DNA from: Imperialibacter roseus
GTDB lineage: Bacteria; Bacteroidota; Bacteroidia; Cytophagales; Cyclobacteriaceae
Length of the DNA: 64,000 nt
Reading direction: 5' to 3'
NCBI RefSeq assembly: GCF_032999765.1
Contig: NZ_CP136051.1
Location: 3,944,417 to 4,008,416, forward strand
Shown here: positions 7,410 through 15,968 of the stretch, piece after piece
Numbering within the stretch: the stretch's first letter is position 1
Layout: each line of letters begins with the position of its first letter
Made by a program: the position numbers and the translations under genes
The notes under the pieces: model-generated
Databases searched by the model: none
What the model was told of the DNA's origin: nothing
The model's input: the letters and a program-made list of their open reading frames with translations, nothing else

Positions 7410-9014
7410 ATGCGTAAGCTCTTTCTTATAGTTCTCAGTGTTTTTCTTTACTCTTCAACAACGGCTCAGTCGGCCGACGCCCCAATCCAGGATTCAGTTT
7501 CGTTTAAGACTCCTTATCAAAGCATTTACACTTTTTTACGCTATCTGCAGGAAGACCCTTACTACCCGGAGTTAGCGGCGGGCATTGTCAAACAGACCCT
7601 GAGAAACAATGAAGAGGCCCAGGAAATAGTCGTGCAACTGAAGCAGGTGCTGGATGGCGAAGGGCATTTTATCTACCTCGAAGATTTGCCGAACGACCCT
7701 GATTACACAGATACGGTGTCGAGGCAAAACAGGTATGTGCTGGTGAGTGAATACCCCAATATCTATCTGGAAAAGTACAACGACAAATGGCTTTTGTCGG
7801 AGAAGTCTGTCAGAGAGATCGGCAAACTCCACGCAAAGGTCTTTCCATTTGGCACCGACAAGCTGCTGAACCTATTGCCGAAGCTCGGCACAAAAAAATA
7901 CATGGGTCTGCATGTTTGGCAATTGGTAGGAATTCTCGTGTTGATCCTCGGCTGTGTGCTCATTCACAAGCTACTGACCTTTTTGTTTGAAAAAATCATC
8001 ATGCAGGCACTGCTCCGGGCGGGCTACGAAAGGTTGGCCGATGAATATATTTTACCCGTAGCCAGGCCAGTCAGTCTGTTTGTGGTATTCCTGCTGCTAT
8101 TCATTTTCATTCCGGTATTGCAGTTGCCACCAGGAACTATGCAGTATGTGGTAATGGGCGTAAAGGCTGCCCTCCCCTTCTTCGGCACGATGGTGTTCTA
8201 CCACCTGGTGGAAATCCTTTGCGTGTATCTGCAGCGCCTGGCTTTAAAAACCAAAAGCACGCTGGACGATCAGCTGGTGCCTCTGGTAAGAAGAGCTTTA
8301 AAAATCTTTGTCGTGTTGGTTGGAGGCCTTTTCATCCTCGACAACCTCAATATACCCATACTTCCTCTGTTAACCGGCCTCTCCATTGGCGGATTGGCTT
8401 TTGCATTGGCCGCTCAGGACACCATCAAGAACCTGTTTGGCTCGCTGATGATCTTTATCGACAAGCCCTTTCAGATCGGTGACTGGATCACGTCAGGCGA
8501 CATCGATGGCTCTGTGGAAGAAGTAGGCTTTCGCTCAACGAGGATTCGAACCTTTCGAAACTCCCTCACCTACGTGCCCAATGGCAAGCTTGCCGATGCC
8601 ATGATCGACAACCACGGGCTGAGAGTGTACAGACGCTATTACACCAAGCTGGGCATTACTTACGACACACCGCCGCCACTTGTTGAAACCTTCGTGGAAG
8701 GACTAAAGGAAATCGTAAAAGCACACCCCATGACTCGCAAGGACTACATAGAAGTCAGCTTCAATGAGTTTGGGCCTTCCAGTCTGAACATCATGTTTTA
8801 TATGTTCTTTGAGGTGCCCACCTGGTCGGAAGAGTTACAGGGCCGCCATGAAATCAACCTGGAAATAATGAAGCTGGCAGAGCACCTGGGAATTAACTTC
8901 GCCTTCCCTACGCAAACACTGCACATCGAAAATATGCCAGGCAAGCCTAGCTTGTCTCCGACCTATGAAGTGGAAAAGGCGGGGGAGAAGATGCGGGGGT
9001 ATTTTAGGAAATAA
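7410..9014 (+). CDS. Large MscS-type mechanosensitive channel with periplasmic N-terminal domain
   Basis: The 534-residue protein has a signal peptide (MRKLFLIVLSVFLYSSTTAQ) and a soluble domain of about 140 residues of unknown family. Several membrane helices follow (about 168-190, 220-240, 248-270, 295-315). The MscS core then begins at LLTGLSIGGLAFALAAQDTI and continues with KPFQIGDWITSGDIDGSVEEVG and PNGKLADAMIDN. The C-terminus keeps FAFPTQTLHIE, the family end motif. It resembles extended MscS homologues more than the 304-residue paralogue upstream. The periplasmic domain may sense a ligand or envelope state, but this is inference. Confidence 0.88.
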   Translation: MRKLFLIVLSVFLYSSTTAQSADAPIQDSVSFKTPYQSIYTFLRYLQEDPYYPELAAGIVKQTLRNNEEAQEIVVQLKQVLDGEGHFIYLEDLPNDPDYTDTVSRQNRYVLVSEYPNIYLEKYNDKWLLSEKSVREIGKLHAKVFPFGTDKLLNLLPKLGTKKYMGLHVWQLVGILVLILGCVLIHKLLTFLFEKIIMQALLRAGYERLADEYILPVARPVSLFVVFLLLFIFIPVLQLPPGTMQYVVMGVKAALPFFGTMVFYHLVEILCVYLQRLALKTKSTLDDQLVPLVRRALKIFVVLVGGLFILDNLNIPILPLLTGLSIGGLAFALAAQDTIKNLFGSLMIFIDKPFQIGDWITSGDIDGSVEEVGFRSTRIRTFRNSLTYVPNGKLADAMIDNHGLRVYRRYYTKLGITYDTPPPLVETFVEGLKEIVKAHPMTRKDYIEVSFNEFGPSSLNIMFYMFFEVPTWSEELQGRHEINLEIMKLAEHLGINFAFPTQTLHIENMPGKPSLSPTYEVEKAGEKMRGYFRK

Positions 9015-9024
9015 CCAGTCAGTT

Positions 9025-9609
9025 TCAATAAAGTTCTGGGCATGTTTTGACCTCATAGTAGGCCTCCTCTTGCTTAACCGTAGCTGTATAGAGGTCAATG
9101 AGCTCTGCATGCCCCAGATAAATGGCACAGGCGAGCGCTGCGCAAGCTGCACAAGGCTGACAACCATTCGGGTCTCCGTTGATTCTATCCTTATATTCCT
9201 TTGCGGTTGGGTCGTCCAAACAATCTTTAGAAGCATTACTCTCAGATATATCACTTACGCTTGCATTGCCTGCTACCCATATGTACGATGAGCCGGGAAC
9301 AGCTGCGAGAGTGGCTGATTTACCCAGAGTTGTACCTGTTCCATCATCCAAATCGCCTTTCTCGTAAGCAGATATTCGTAATTCACCGCCAGAAGTACCC
9401 GTATATGTTTTTTCCTCTCCAGCCGCTACCAATTCATTTCCATAGGTTGCCGGTGCGCCTGGCCCTGTAGCCAGTATCTCTATGTCATAAACAAAGGGGT
9501 TTTTGACTGTTAGCTGATAATTATTTTCTTCTTTTCCACCGCAGGCGATAACTATCAAAGATAGAATCAGCATAGAAAGGTTGTTTTTGATCCAGTACTT
9601 CATCTGCAA
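9025..9609 (-). CDS. Small lipoprotein of unknown function
   Basis: This 194-residue protein has a lipoprotein signal with lipobox LIVIACGGKEENN, so it is probably anchored to the outer membrane. After a short beta-rich section, the C-terminal half is rich in cysteine (CLDD, NGCQPCAACAALACAIYLG, KTCPEL), which suggests disulfides in the periplasm. The second methionine (MKYWIKN, 9603) could also be the start. A dyad, ATACTC-N6-GAGTAT, lies 54 bp upstream and recurs before two other nearby genes, suggesting shared control. It is convergent with the MscS gene, only 10 bp away. The family is not recognised. Confidence 0.72.
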   Translation of the reverse strand: MQMKYWIKNNLSMLILSLIVIACGGKEENNYQLTVKNPFVYDIEILATGPGAPATYGNELVAAGEEKTYTGTSGGELRISAYEKGDLDDGTGTTLGKSATLAAVPGSSYIWVAGNASVSDISESNASKDCLDDPTAKEYKDRINGDPNGCQPCAACAALACAIYLGHAELIDLYTATVKQEEAYYEVKTCPELY

Positions 9610-9662
9610 ATTTTTGTTTGGTTTGATACCTATAAAGAAATGGTGCTAGCCTGGAACAGCCA

Positions 9663-9680
9663 ATACTCACAAAGGAGTAT
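9663..9680 (+). promoter_or_regulatory. Dyad operator candidate, copy 1
   Basis: ATACTC-ACAAAG-GAGTAT is a perfect 6-bp inverted repeat with a 6-nt spacer, 54 bp upstream of the lipoprotein start at 9609. Near-identical sites occur at 11696-11713 and 14297-14314. Confidence 0.55.
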
Positions 9681-9746
9681 TTAGCGAGGATAATTCGAGG
9701 ACACCTGCTTCAAATACCTGAGTAGACAGACATGCCACGTCATAGG

Positions 9747-10817
9747 CTACAGTGAATTCGGACTACCTCTTCTATTAATCCAAAAGTTTAAGTCTTCTTC
9801 TGCCAAAATGCATTTATCGTGATACTCATCTCGTTCGGTGAGCAATCCTGGTGAAATAGAATTGGGAATGACTTTAACAGAAAAAATCTCCTTAACAATG
9901 TCGGTATAGGTTATTCCAGCCACATTGATACCCGTTCGCAGATCGATAACATAAATTCCACAAAAGCTACTCTTAGAGCTAATTTCCAATTCATTAAATA
10001 CAGTAGTATCGTCCCTGATTTTGGAGCAACCAACAAAAAGAAAATTACCGAAGGCAGCCAGCCCTCGCAAAAAGCTATTAAGCTTTATTATACATCTCGT
10101 TTTACTCGTTTTTAAGCTATACTCCATTACTTCGCCGGTGCCAGAAAGCAGGAAGTAGATTCTATCATTTAGCAGAACAGGAGAATGGGGCATTGGCAAC
10201 TCATCCAGCAGAGTTCTATTTGATCTGATGTCAATGAGCTTGCCGGTTCTCAATGTTTTGTTTTTCCAACCAAAAGGCGTATTCGTTCCATCAAAACATG
10301 TCACAAATGCTGGCTCTCCATTTTCTAACTCAAGCCCATTCAGATGACACCTGTCTTCAGGCATCAAATCTGTAATGAAACTAGGTTTCCAATAAGTTTT
10401 GAAATGATAAAAAGGTGAAACCGAAGAGATGCATGAAAACATGGTGTTTACTACCCAAAGTTGGTCGTTTCCAAACTCTATCTCGTGGGTATCTAAAAAG
10501 CCTGTTTGATACCTCGATTGGTGAATAAACAAGTGGTCATGCTTATTCGGATACTCGGGAAAATGTCTGGCTAGTGGACTTGAATTAGAGAACAAATCGA
10601 TTGAGGTTTTACTGGCTACAGCCAACCTCTGATTGATAGGGTCATAGGCAATACCCATTGGCCTTTTAAAGTTTTTAGCATATTTGACTAGTGTTTCTCC
10701 GTTGGTAGAACTTAGGAAAATAATTTTGCCTGCCTGATATGTCGTAAAGGCTAGCGTAATTTTCTGATTGAACAGAATTTTCGGCAGGTTAGCCTCATAG
10801 AAAAAAAAGGAAGTCAT
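9747..10817 (-). CDS. TIGR03032 family protein
   Basis: The 356-residue protein resembles the TIGR03032/DUF4915 family. Typical segments are LAFTTYQAGKIIFLS near the start, RPMGIAYD, HQSRYQTGFLDTHEIEFG, LWVVNTMFSCISSVS, DRCHLNGLELENGEPAFVTC and PHSPVLLNDRIYFLLSGTGE. The pattern of short beta-rich repeats suggests a propeller-like fold. There is no signal peptide, so it is probably cytoplasmic. The family has no firmly known function. The gene ends 65 bp before the dyad of the next gene and starts 5 bp after a lipoprotein gene, so the two are likely co-transcribed. The DNA here is AT-richer than in the QueA region. Confidence 0.75.
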   Translation of the reverse strand: MTSFFFYEANLPKILFNQKITLAFTTYQAGKIIFLSSTNGETLVKYAKNFKRPMGIAYDPINQRLAVASKTSIDLFSNSSPLARHFPEYPNKHDHLFIHQSRYQTGFLDTHEIEFGNDQLWVVNTMFSCISSVSPFYHFKTYWKPSFITDLMPEDRCHLNGLELENGEPAFVTCFDGTNTPFGWKNKTLRTGKLIDIRSNRTLLDELPMPHSPVLLNDRIYFLLSGTGEVMEYSLKTSKTRCIIKLNSFLRGLAAFGNFLFVGCSKIRDDTTVFNELEISSKSSFCGIYVIDLRTGINVAGITYTDIVKEIFSVKVIPNSISPGLLTERDEYHDKCILAEEDLNFWINRRGSPNSL

Positions 10818-10822
10818 GCTTC

Positions 10823-11308
10823 CTAATTAATTTTCGCAAATACAACTTTTTCGCTTGTCTCGTACAATTCGTTGTTCGCATCCCTGCTAAGGTCAAACAA
10901 ATCTCCCTCAAGAAGGTCTTCTGATATTGACTTAATAACTAGCCGAGAATCTCCATCTTCATCAAGTCCGGAAATTGTTATAGTATTATCAGCGCCAGCA
11001 AACAACCATGAACCAGCATCGCAATCAATTACATCAGTTTTATTAGGATCGGAATAGAGGTAGTTGTAACACTGGTCAATACCTCCACCCTCCTCAAATA
11101 CCCACTTGATTTGATATCGTGTACCTTGTAAATCATACTCTCCAGAATATACGTCATCTCCTTTCAACCTGATTTCCCATTCACCAAGTAAAAGATCCTT
11201 TGGATCCGCTTGTAGATCAGGGTCTTCGTTTTCCTCTCCGCCACAGGAAGGAAGCAAAAGCATCGAAGCTGCTACCGCCCTAATTATGTTTTTCTTGTCA
11301 GTTTTCAT
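10823..11308 (-). CDS. Lipocalin-like lipoprotein, function unknown
   Basis: This 161-residue protein has a lipobox (LLLPSCGGEENED) followed by an acidic linker. The motif LLLGEWEIRLKGDDVYSG and later beta strands (TITISGLDEDGDSRLVIKSI, LEGDLFDL) look like the small secreted lipocalin-like beta-barrel proteins common in Bacteroidota, but the match is only by general pattern. It precedes the TIGR03032 gene by 5 bp. Confidence 0.65.
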   Translation of the reverse strand: MKTDKKNIIRAVAASMLLLPSCGGEENEDPDLQADPKDLLLGEWEIRLKGDDVYSGEYDLQGTRYQIKWVFEEGGGIDQCYNYLYSDPNKTDVIDCDAGSWLFAGADNTITISGLDEDGDSRLVIKSISEDLLEGDLFDLSRDANNELYETSEKVVFAKIN

Positions 11309-11383
11309 ATTAAGTTGATTTATAAACGATTTATATTATTCAATACAACTAAAACTTGTATCAGATTGATCACTACCTTATCA

Positions 11384-11644
11384 CTAAGGGATACCAAGCC
11401 AATAAAGTCTGCCGAAAGGTTTTTGCACTCTAACAATTCCGAATATTACTAGCGTTCTAGGAGAAACAATGGTCCTTTCTGAAACTATCAAATCCTTGTC
11501 CCTGGCTGCATCAAGGAAAATTATTTCCTCAGGAAGGGTGGCAAGCCTGCCGGAGTCCAGTAAATTATGCGACAGAAATTGTTGTGCCATACTAAAAATA
11601 CAACCAACAAGAAAAGCAGTAGCAATCAAGATGAGTTTCTTCAC
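11384..11644 (-). CDS. Small secreted protein, GTG start preferred
   Basis: The open frame reaches an ATG at 11686, but the GTG at 11644 gives a cleaner signal peptide (VKKLILIATAFLVGCIFSMA) and places the upstream dyad at the same distance (52 bp) as in the neighbouring lipoprotein gene. The mature part is short (about 65 residues) with alternating hydrophobic residues (IIFLDAARDKDLIVSERT, RTLVIFGIVRVQK). No family is recognised. The gene is supported only by signal peptide, length and the shared regulatory motif. Confidence 0.5.
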   Translation of the reverse strand: MKKLILIATAFLVGCIFSMAQQFLSHNLLDSGRLATLPEEIIFLDAARDKDLIVSERTIVSPRTLVIFGIVRVQKPFGRLYWLGIP

Positions 11645-11695
11645 GAGTTCGGCAATAGTGGCATACAAAGAAGGCCATCTCGCCACTCCTAACCT

Positions 11696-11713
11696 ATACT
11701 CCTTTATGAGTAT
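11696..11713 (-). promoter_or_regulatory. Dyad operator candidate, copy 2
   Basis: Read on the minus strand, this is ATACTC-ATAAAG-GAGTAT, identical in both arms to copy 1 and with five of six spacer bases shared. A T-run follows on the plus strand, so it could alternatively act as a terminator hairpin in that direction, but no plus-strand gene ends here. Confidence 0.55.
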
Positions 11714-11767
11714 TTTTTGCCTTGAAAAAATTAAAAAAAAATGTCTCCATTTGGTTTTTAACTGGCA

Positions 11768-12400
11768 TCAAATGTCATAATCAATAATGAACTTCATCAT
11801 TGATGCAAAGTTTTTCAAGCCAAGCTTAGAGGCAATGTTTTTACGGTGGGTCTTAATGGTAAACTGGCTCAGGTTGAGCTGGTCGGCCATTTCCTTTGTG
11901 GTCATTCCTTGCTTAATGTGCTGAATAATATCCATTTCTCTTCTGGTGAGATTAAACTGCTTAACAAAACTTTCATCCTCAGTGAAGCTGGCAGCGTGGT
12001 CTGGCTTCCGTAAAGGGAACACCGTTTCTCCGGAAGCAACATTTCTTATTGCTTCCACCAGCTTTTCTCTGGGGCTGGTTTTAAGCAAGTAACCACGTGC
12101 GCCGTATTCCCGAGCCTTCTGTATCATATAGTCCTCCCCGTAGGTGGAAAGCATTATGATCTTAACATGAGGATTCCATGCATTGATTTCTCTTGTCACT
12201 TCAAGCCCGTTGATGCCAGGCATGTTGATATCCATTAATACCACGTCCACTTGTGTATCTCTCAACAGCGACTGTAACTGTTTACCGCCTGTGGCGGTGC
12301 CCACCACCTCCAGGTCGGGCTCCTTTGTTAGCATTAACCTCAGACCATCAATAAACAACAAATGATCATCAGCAATAACGATTCTCAGTTTAGCTGTCAT
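11768..12400 (-). CDS. LuxR/NarL-family response regulator
   Basis: This response regulator has a receiver domain (about 1-120) with acidic pocket Asp11/Asp12, phospho-acceptor Asp57 (LMDINMP) and Lys in LLKTSP, then a LuxR-type helix-turn-helix (LTRREMDIIQHIKQGMTTKE, LNLSQFTIKTHRKNIASKLG). The ORF extends to an upstream methionine at 12430, but the ATG at 12400 (MTAKLRIVIADDHLLF) fits the family start. It overlaps the histidine kinase gene by 11 bp, which points to co-translation and to the kinase being its partner. It probably binds inverted repeats; the three dyads around this operon are the natural candidates. Confidence 0.92.
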   Translation of the reverse strand: MTAKLRIVIADDHLLFIDGLRLMLTKEPDLEVVGTATGGKQLQSLLRDTQVDVVLMDINMPGINGLEVTREINAWNPHVKIIMLSTYGEDYMIQKAREYGARGYLLKTSPREKLVEAIRNVASGETVFPLRKPDHAASFTEDESFVKQFNLTRREMDIIQHIKQGMTTKEMADQLNLSQFTIKTHRKNIASKLGLKNFASMMKFIIDYDI

Positions 12401-14258
12401 TTTGTTTTGATTTAAGTGGAATCGAAACAATTACCGTAGTTCCGGCCTTATTGGAGTCAATGGCTAACTCACCCTGAAGGTACTGCACCCTCGACTGTAT
12501 GCTTTTCAGGCCGATTCCGTTTCCCGCTCCGTCGGAAAAGCCTTTTCCATTGTCCTCCACAACCATCTCGAAGGACTCGTCGTGGTAGAAAAGTTGAATA
12601 GTTGCTTCACTAGCTTCAGCATGCCTAGGGATGTTGCTGGTAAGCTCCATTACGATCCTGTAGATCATCAACTCTTCATCTTTTCCAAAATACTTGCTCC
12701 CTCCCTTTTGGTAAAAAGCAAAGCTTACTCTCGAATCTTCATTCAAATGCTGCACGTAGGCTGCTATAACATCCTTGAGATTGGTATTGGCAAACTCCGG
12801 TGGCATAAGATTGTGTGAAACCTGCCTTACATGTGCTGAGGTATCATCCAACAACTGCATAAGAGAGGATTTTTGCCCTTCGTCTGACTCCAGCGACTGA
12901 AGATTGAGTTTTATAACAGCCAGGTTACTTCCCAAATCGTCGTGAAGATCTTCTGCGATTCGCTTTCTTTCTTCTTCCTGCGCACTGATAATCCTTTTTA
13001 CCTGCACTACCTTCTGCTTTTGAAGCTGCGCCGCAATCTTGTTCTTTTCACTTTCGTGCCTCTGGTAGCGATACATAAGGCCAAATGAAATGACCATGGT
13101 TTCAACCACTATCCCAATTTCAAAAAGAGAAGGAGGAAGTAAATATGAGTCTGACGTGAGGAACAGGATTCGCTCAATGCCACCGAAAAGGAAAATGCCC
13201 AGTCCTGCCAGAATCAACCACCCGGGCTTAAACCCTTTGTATATGCCGTAAGTGCTATAGATAAGTATTGTCACGAGCCCCACAAAAGTGGTTGCGTTGG
13301 TGGTCTTTACAACAAAAACCTCAATACCATTGGAAGGCTCCACCAAAAAAACAAGCCATTGCACAAATGTCATAGCCAGTAGAAACCACTTCACTAAAGA
13401 TACTCCCTTAAACACATAGTCGTTCTTCCCTATACTTCCAATAAACAACTGGACAACGTGCATAAGAAGTACAATAGCGATAGCTCCAGAACTCGCCATA
13501 GAGGTGGCCCTATAACCGAGCTCAGAGTCTAGTCCAAGAAATTCCTGATCTAAACCTTCATGCTTCAAGAGCAGAAATATTTGTGCGGTGATATATATGG
13601 TGTACCAGAAGTGTATTTTTTCCCGGTTATTTAAAAACAGGTAAAAGTTAAAAATCAGAAACAATAACAACAGCCCTATCATGAGGCCAAAGGAGAAGTA
13701 GAATCTGTTCTCTCTTTTTTTCATCGCTCTTGGGTGAAAAAGTGCGAATGCAAACGTCTTATAGGCATGGCTCTCATCTAAGCGAAGATAAAAAGTGTCG
13801 ATGGAGTTGGCCGGGATTGTGATTGGATAGAGGTAGTGGGAATGTAAATAAGGTCGGCTCTCAAAAGGATGAGAATAGCCGGTGTGGCCAAGTGACTTTA
13901 GGGAGCCCTGGTGATTTTGAAAGAGTTCGGCGTCTCTGATACCAAGCTGCCCCATAAAAAAGATTAGCGACTTGCTTACCGGGTCTTTGTTTTCGATCGA
14001 GAATCTATACCAATAAAAATATGGATCATACCCCCAGAATATAACCGGCTCACTGCCCATTGGCTTGAAACCACCACTTTGCTGCAACACCGAGTCAACT
14101 GTCAGCAAAGTATCCGCTTTGAATATTTCGATATAACTGTTAATAAAGGGAAATGTATCTTCCTTGCAAATAGCTGCATCAATCGGCTGGCTCGCTAACT
14201 TTGCCGCAGTCATCAGCATCGCAACAATCAAAAGAGTCATTTTCAGAAGGGCCTTCAT
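12390..14258 (-). CDS. Sensor histidine kinase with 7TMR-DISM sensor region
   Basis: The 622-residue protein has a signal-like N-terminus, a periplasmic 7TMR-DISMED2-type beta domain (about 35-180, with YDPYFYWYRFSIEN and DTFYLRLDES), and a seven-helix membrane region (about 188-395). A coiled linker, a HisKA_3 dimerisation domain and a HATPase_c domain follow. The phospho-acceptor is His439 (AEDLHDDLGSNLA). ATP-binding motifs are VVEDNGKGF and GNGIGLKSI. DISMED2 domains are thought to bind carbohydrate-like or other periplasmic ligands. The paired regulator follows. A partial copy of the operon's dyad lies 39 bp upstream of the start, which suggests autoregulation. Confidence 0.93.
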   Translation of the reverse strand: MKALLKMTLLIVAMLMTAAKLASQPIDAAICKEDTFPFINSYIEIFKADTLLTVDSVLQQSGGFKPMGSEPVIFWGYDPYFYWYRFSIENKDPVSKSLIFFMGQLGIRDAELFQNHQGSLKSLGHTGYSHPFESRPYLHSHYLYPITIPANSIDTFYLRLDESHAYKTFAFALFHPRAMKKRENRFYFSFGLMIGLLLLFLIFNFYLFLNNREKIHFWYTIYITAQIFLLLKHEGLDQEFLGLDSELGYRATSMASSGAIAIVLLMHVVQLFIGSIGKNDYVFKGVSLVKWFLLAMTFVQWLVFLVEPSNGIEVFVVKTTNATTFVGLVTILIYSTYGIYKGFKPGWLILAGLGIFLFGGIERILFLTSDSYLLPPSLFEIGIVVETMVISFGLMYRYQRHESEKNKIAAQLQKQKVVQVKRIISAQEEERKRIAEDLHDDLGSNLAVIKLNLQSLESDEGQKSSLMQLLDDTSAHVRQVSHNLMPPEFANTNLKDVIAAYVQHLNEDSRVSFAFYQKGGSKYFGKDEELMIYRIVMELTSNIPRHAEASEATIQLFYHDESFEMVVEDNGKGFSDGAGNGIGLKSIQSRVQYLQGELAIDSNKAGTTVIVSIPLKSKQNDS

Positions 14259-14296
14259 TACCCGAGCAAACTAAGTGGTTCTTTTGGGAATAAGAA

Positions 14297-14314
14297 ATAC
14301 AAACAAAGGAGTAT
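14297..14314 (+). promoter_or_regulatory. Dyad operator candidate, copy 3
   Basis: ATACAA-ACAAAG-GAGTAT shares 16 of 18 bases with copy 1, with the right arm and spacer intact. It is 39 bp upstream of the kinase start and also lies in the divergent region before the amidase gene. Confidence 0.5.
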
Positions 14315-14444
14315 AGTGGGTTTCCTATTAGCACAAGCACATTGACTATGAACTCGTTAGGAAGAAAAATGAATTTCAACCCAGTCTTTCTATAAATCCA
14401 ATAGATTTTCACAACTTGTTCATTCAAAAAAGTGGCCTCCGAAA

Positions 14445-15185
14445 ATGAATGACTATTTAACTACAATTCTTTCGATCAACAGCAGATCATCACTGCTTTT
14501 CATACTCCTGGTTTTTATTTCGGTGCTTTCGAATTGTGACAATGCCTCCGGTCAGCAAGAAAAGAAAGTCGTGAGTACTGTTGATTTCGCAGTCGATACC
14601 ATCCCTACCCTCAACGCTACTAAGCTGGAATTGACAAAACAGTATTGTTTGGAAAACTATGGCGTGGCGAGCTACAAGCTGGACAGCCCAAAAATTGTAC
14701 TGGTGCACTTCACTGTCATTCCAACACTGGAAGAAACCGTGGAGTACTTTCAGAAAGATTCCATCGAATCGAGCCGAACCAACATCAGCAAGTTTAGTCA
14801 AATGAATGTGGGCATTCACTACATCGTTGACAAAGACGGCAGCATCTATAAGCTCGTTCCCGACACCGTAATTGCTCGTCACGCCATTGGCTTCAATCAT
14901 GTCTCCATTGGTATCGAAAACATTGCCAAAGACGCAGCTGATCTCACTCCTGCTCAGCTGGAGAGCAATGTAAAGCTGATTGCGGTGCTGAAGGAAAGAA
15001 ACCCTGGTCTGGAATATTTGGTAGGTCACCATGAATACAACGACATCTCGCTGGCTCATTACAAGCTGTTTCTGGCGGTAGATGAGTCGTACAAACCACA
15101 CAACAAGCCAGATCCGGGGCCAAAGTTCATCGCTGATCTCAGGGAAAAGCTCAAAGCTGAACACAACCTAACTTTTATGAAATAA
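14445..15185 (+). CDS. N-acetylmuramoyl-L-alanine amidase, lipoprotein
   Basis: The 246-residue protein has a lipobox (FISVLSNCDN) and an Amidase_2 (PGRP/AmpD-like) domain from about residue 70. Likely zinc-site and catalytic motifs are VLVHFTV, GIHYIVDKDGSIYKLV, IARHAIGFNHVSIGIENI and YLVGHHEYND. This family cleaves the bond between N-acetylmuramic acid and L-alanine in peptidoglycan. Surface anchoring suggests wall recycling or lysis of foreign muropeptides in the periplasm. Its TAA overlaps the next ATG by one base, indicating translational coupling. Confidence 0.88.
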   Translation: MNDYLTTILSINSRSSLLFILLVFISVLSNCDNASGQQEKKVVSTVDFAVDTIPTLNATKLELTKQYCLENYGVASYKLDSPKIVLVHFTVIPTLEETVEYFQKDSIESSRTNISKFSQMNVGIHYIVDKDGSIYKLVPDTVIARHAIGFNHVSIGIENIAKDAADLTPAQLESNVKLIAVLKERNPGLEYLVGHHEYNDISLAHYKLFLAVDESYKPHNKPDPGPKFIADLREKLKAEHNLTFMK

Positions 15186-15505
15186 TGATCGCCCGCATTT
15201 GGCATGGCTGGACTACCCCGGAAAACGAAATGGCCTACCAGACCATTTTACTTAATGAGGTCATTCCTGGCATCAAGGCAAAGAATCTACCCGGCTTCAG
15301 AAAGATGCAGGTCATGAAACGGCCTGTGGATGGCGAAACAGAATTTACAACGATCATGTATTTCGACAGTCTCGAGAACATCAAGAGTTTTACCGGAGAT
15401 GACTACGAAACAGCCTACGTTCCTGAAAGAGCCAGGGCAGTACTGAAGAGGTTTGATGGCAAAGCCATCCACAGAGAGTTGGTAGAAGAAACTTCTATTA
15501 GTTGA
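15185..15505 (+). CDS. Antibiotic-biosynthesis-monooxygenase-like (ABM) protein
   Basis: This 106-residue protein has the dimeric ferredoxin-like pattern of ABM-type proteins (IARIWHGWT, PGFRKMQVMKR, EFTTIMYFDSLENIKSF). Its start shares one base with the stop of the amidase gene. Members range from heme- or quinol-degrading monooxygenases to proteins without known substrate; no decisive active-site residues are visible. The C-terminal tail (HRELVEETSIS) is short. Confidence 0.72.
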   Translation: MIARIWHGWTTPENEMAYQTILLNEVIPGIKAKNLPGFRKMQVMKRPVDGETEFTTIMYFDSLENIKSFTGDDYETAYVPERARAVLKRFDGKAIHRELVEETSIS

Positions 15506-15968
15506 GCGGATTGCTCATCAAACCAACCCTGGATACATCGTTTCAATTAGCAAAATCAAGCCTGCTACGTATCACATGGATTCAGAGCACAACAGTGCTT
15601 TGTTACTCCATATTCGAAAGTTCCAAAGCATCAGGATTATTGACTTATTCTTAATTTAACTGTCATTTTTTGTCGCTTGTAACAACATGCTCTGCTTTTT
15701 AGGCTAAAAAAACGCCAACCTCGCATTCCAGACATTTCTAATTTTCTTTTAGAAAAACTAAAAAGCACTATGAAATAACACTATCATAACGTACTTTATT
15801 GGTCGGTATTTGTTCGGTTTAGTAATATTGATTAAAAATGGTGTTAACGCCCACAAACTGATAGAGCGAAATATTTCTGATCTATTAACTCAAGTCGGCG
15901 CATATTACATCTATTTAATATCTGTTAACGGTATTACTAGGCAATCACTTGCCTCAACCAGCTAAAGT
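15506..15968 (+). other. Intergenic region before the ECF sigma gene
   Basis: This 463-bp stretch has no supportable ORF. It is AT-rich, with several TTAA-type blocks near 15650-15930, and ends with a small hairpin, AGGCAA-TCAC-TTGCCT, at 15939-15954, 15 bp before the sigma factor start. It probably carries the promoter and control of the SusC/SusD locus, but I cannot place a convincing -7/-33 pair. Confidence 0.5.

Noticed and set aside
11469-11780. Plus-strand ORF of 103 codons
   Set aside because: It overlaps the small secreted gene on the other strand and the end of the regulator gene. The minus-strand frame has a signal peptide and a shared upstream dyad, this one has neither.
14490-15164. 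Minus-strand ORF of 224 codons
   Set aside because: It lies wholly opposite the amidase gene, which carries the zinc-site motifs. The shadow protein has no recognisable pattern.
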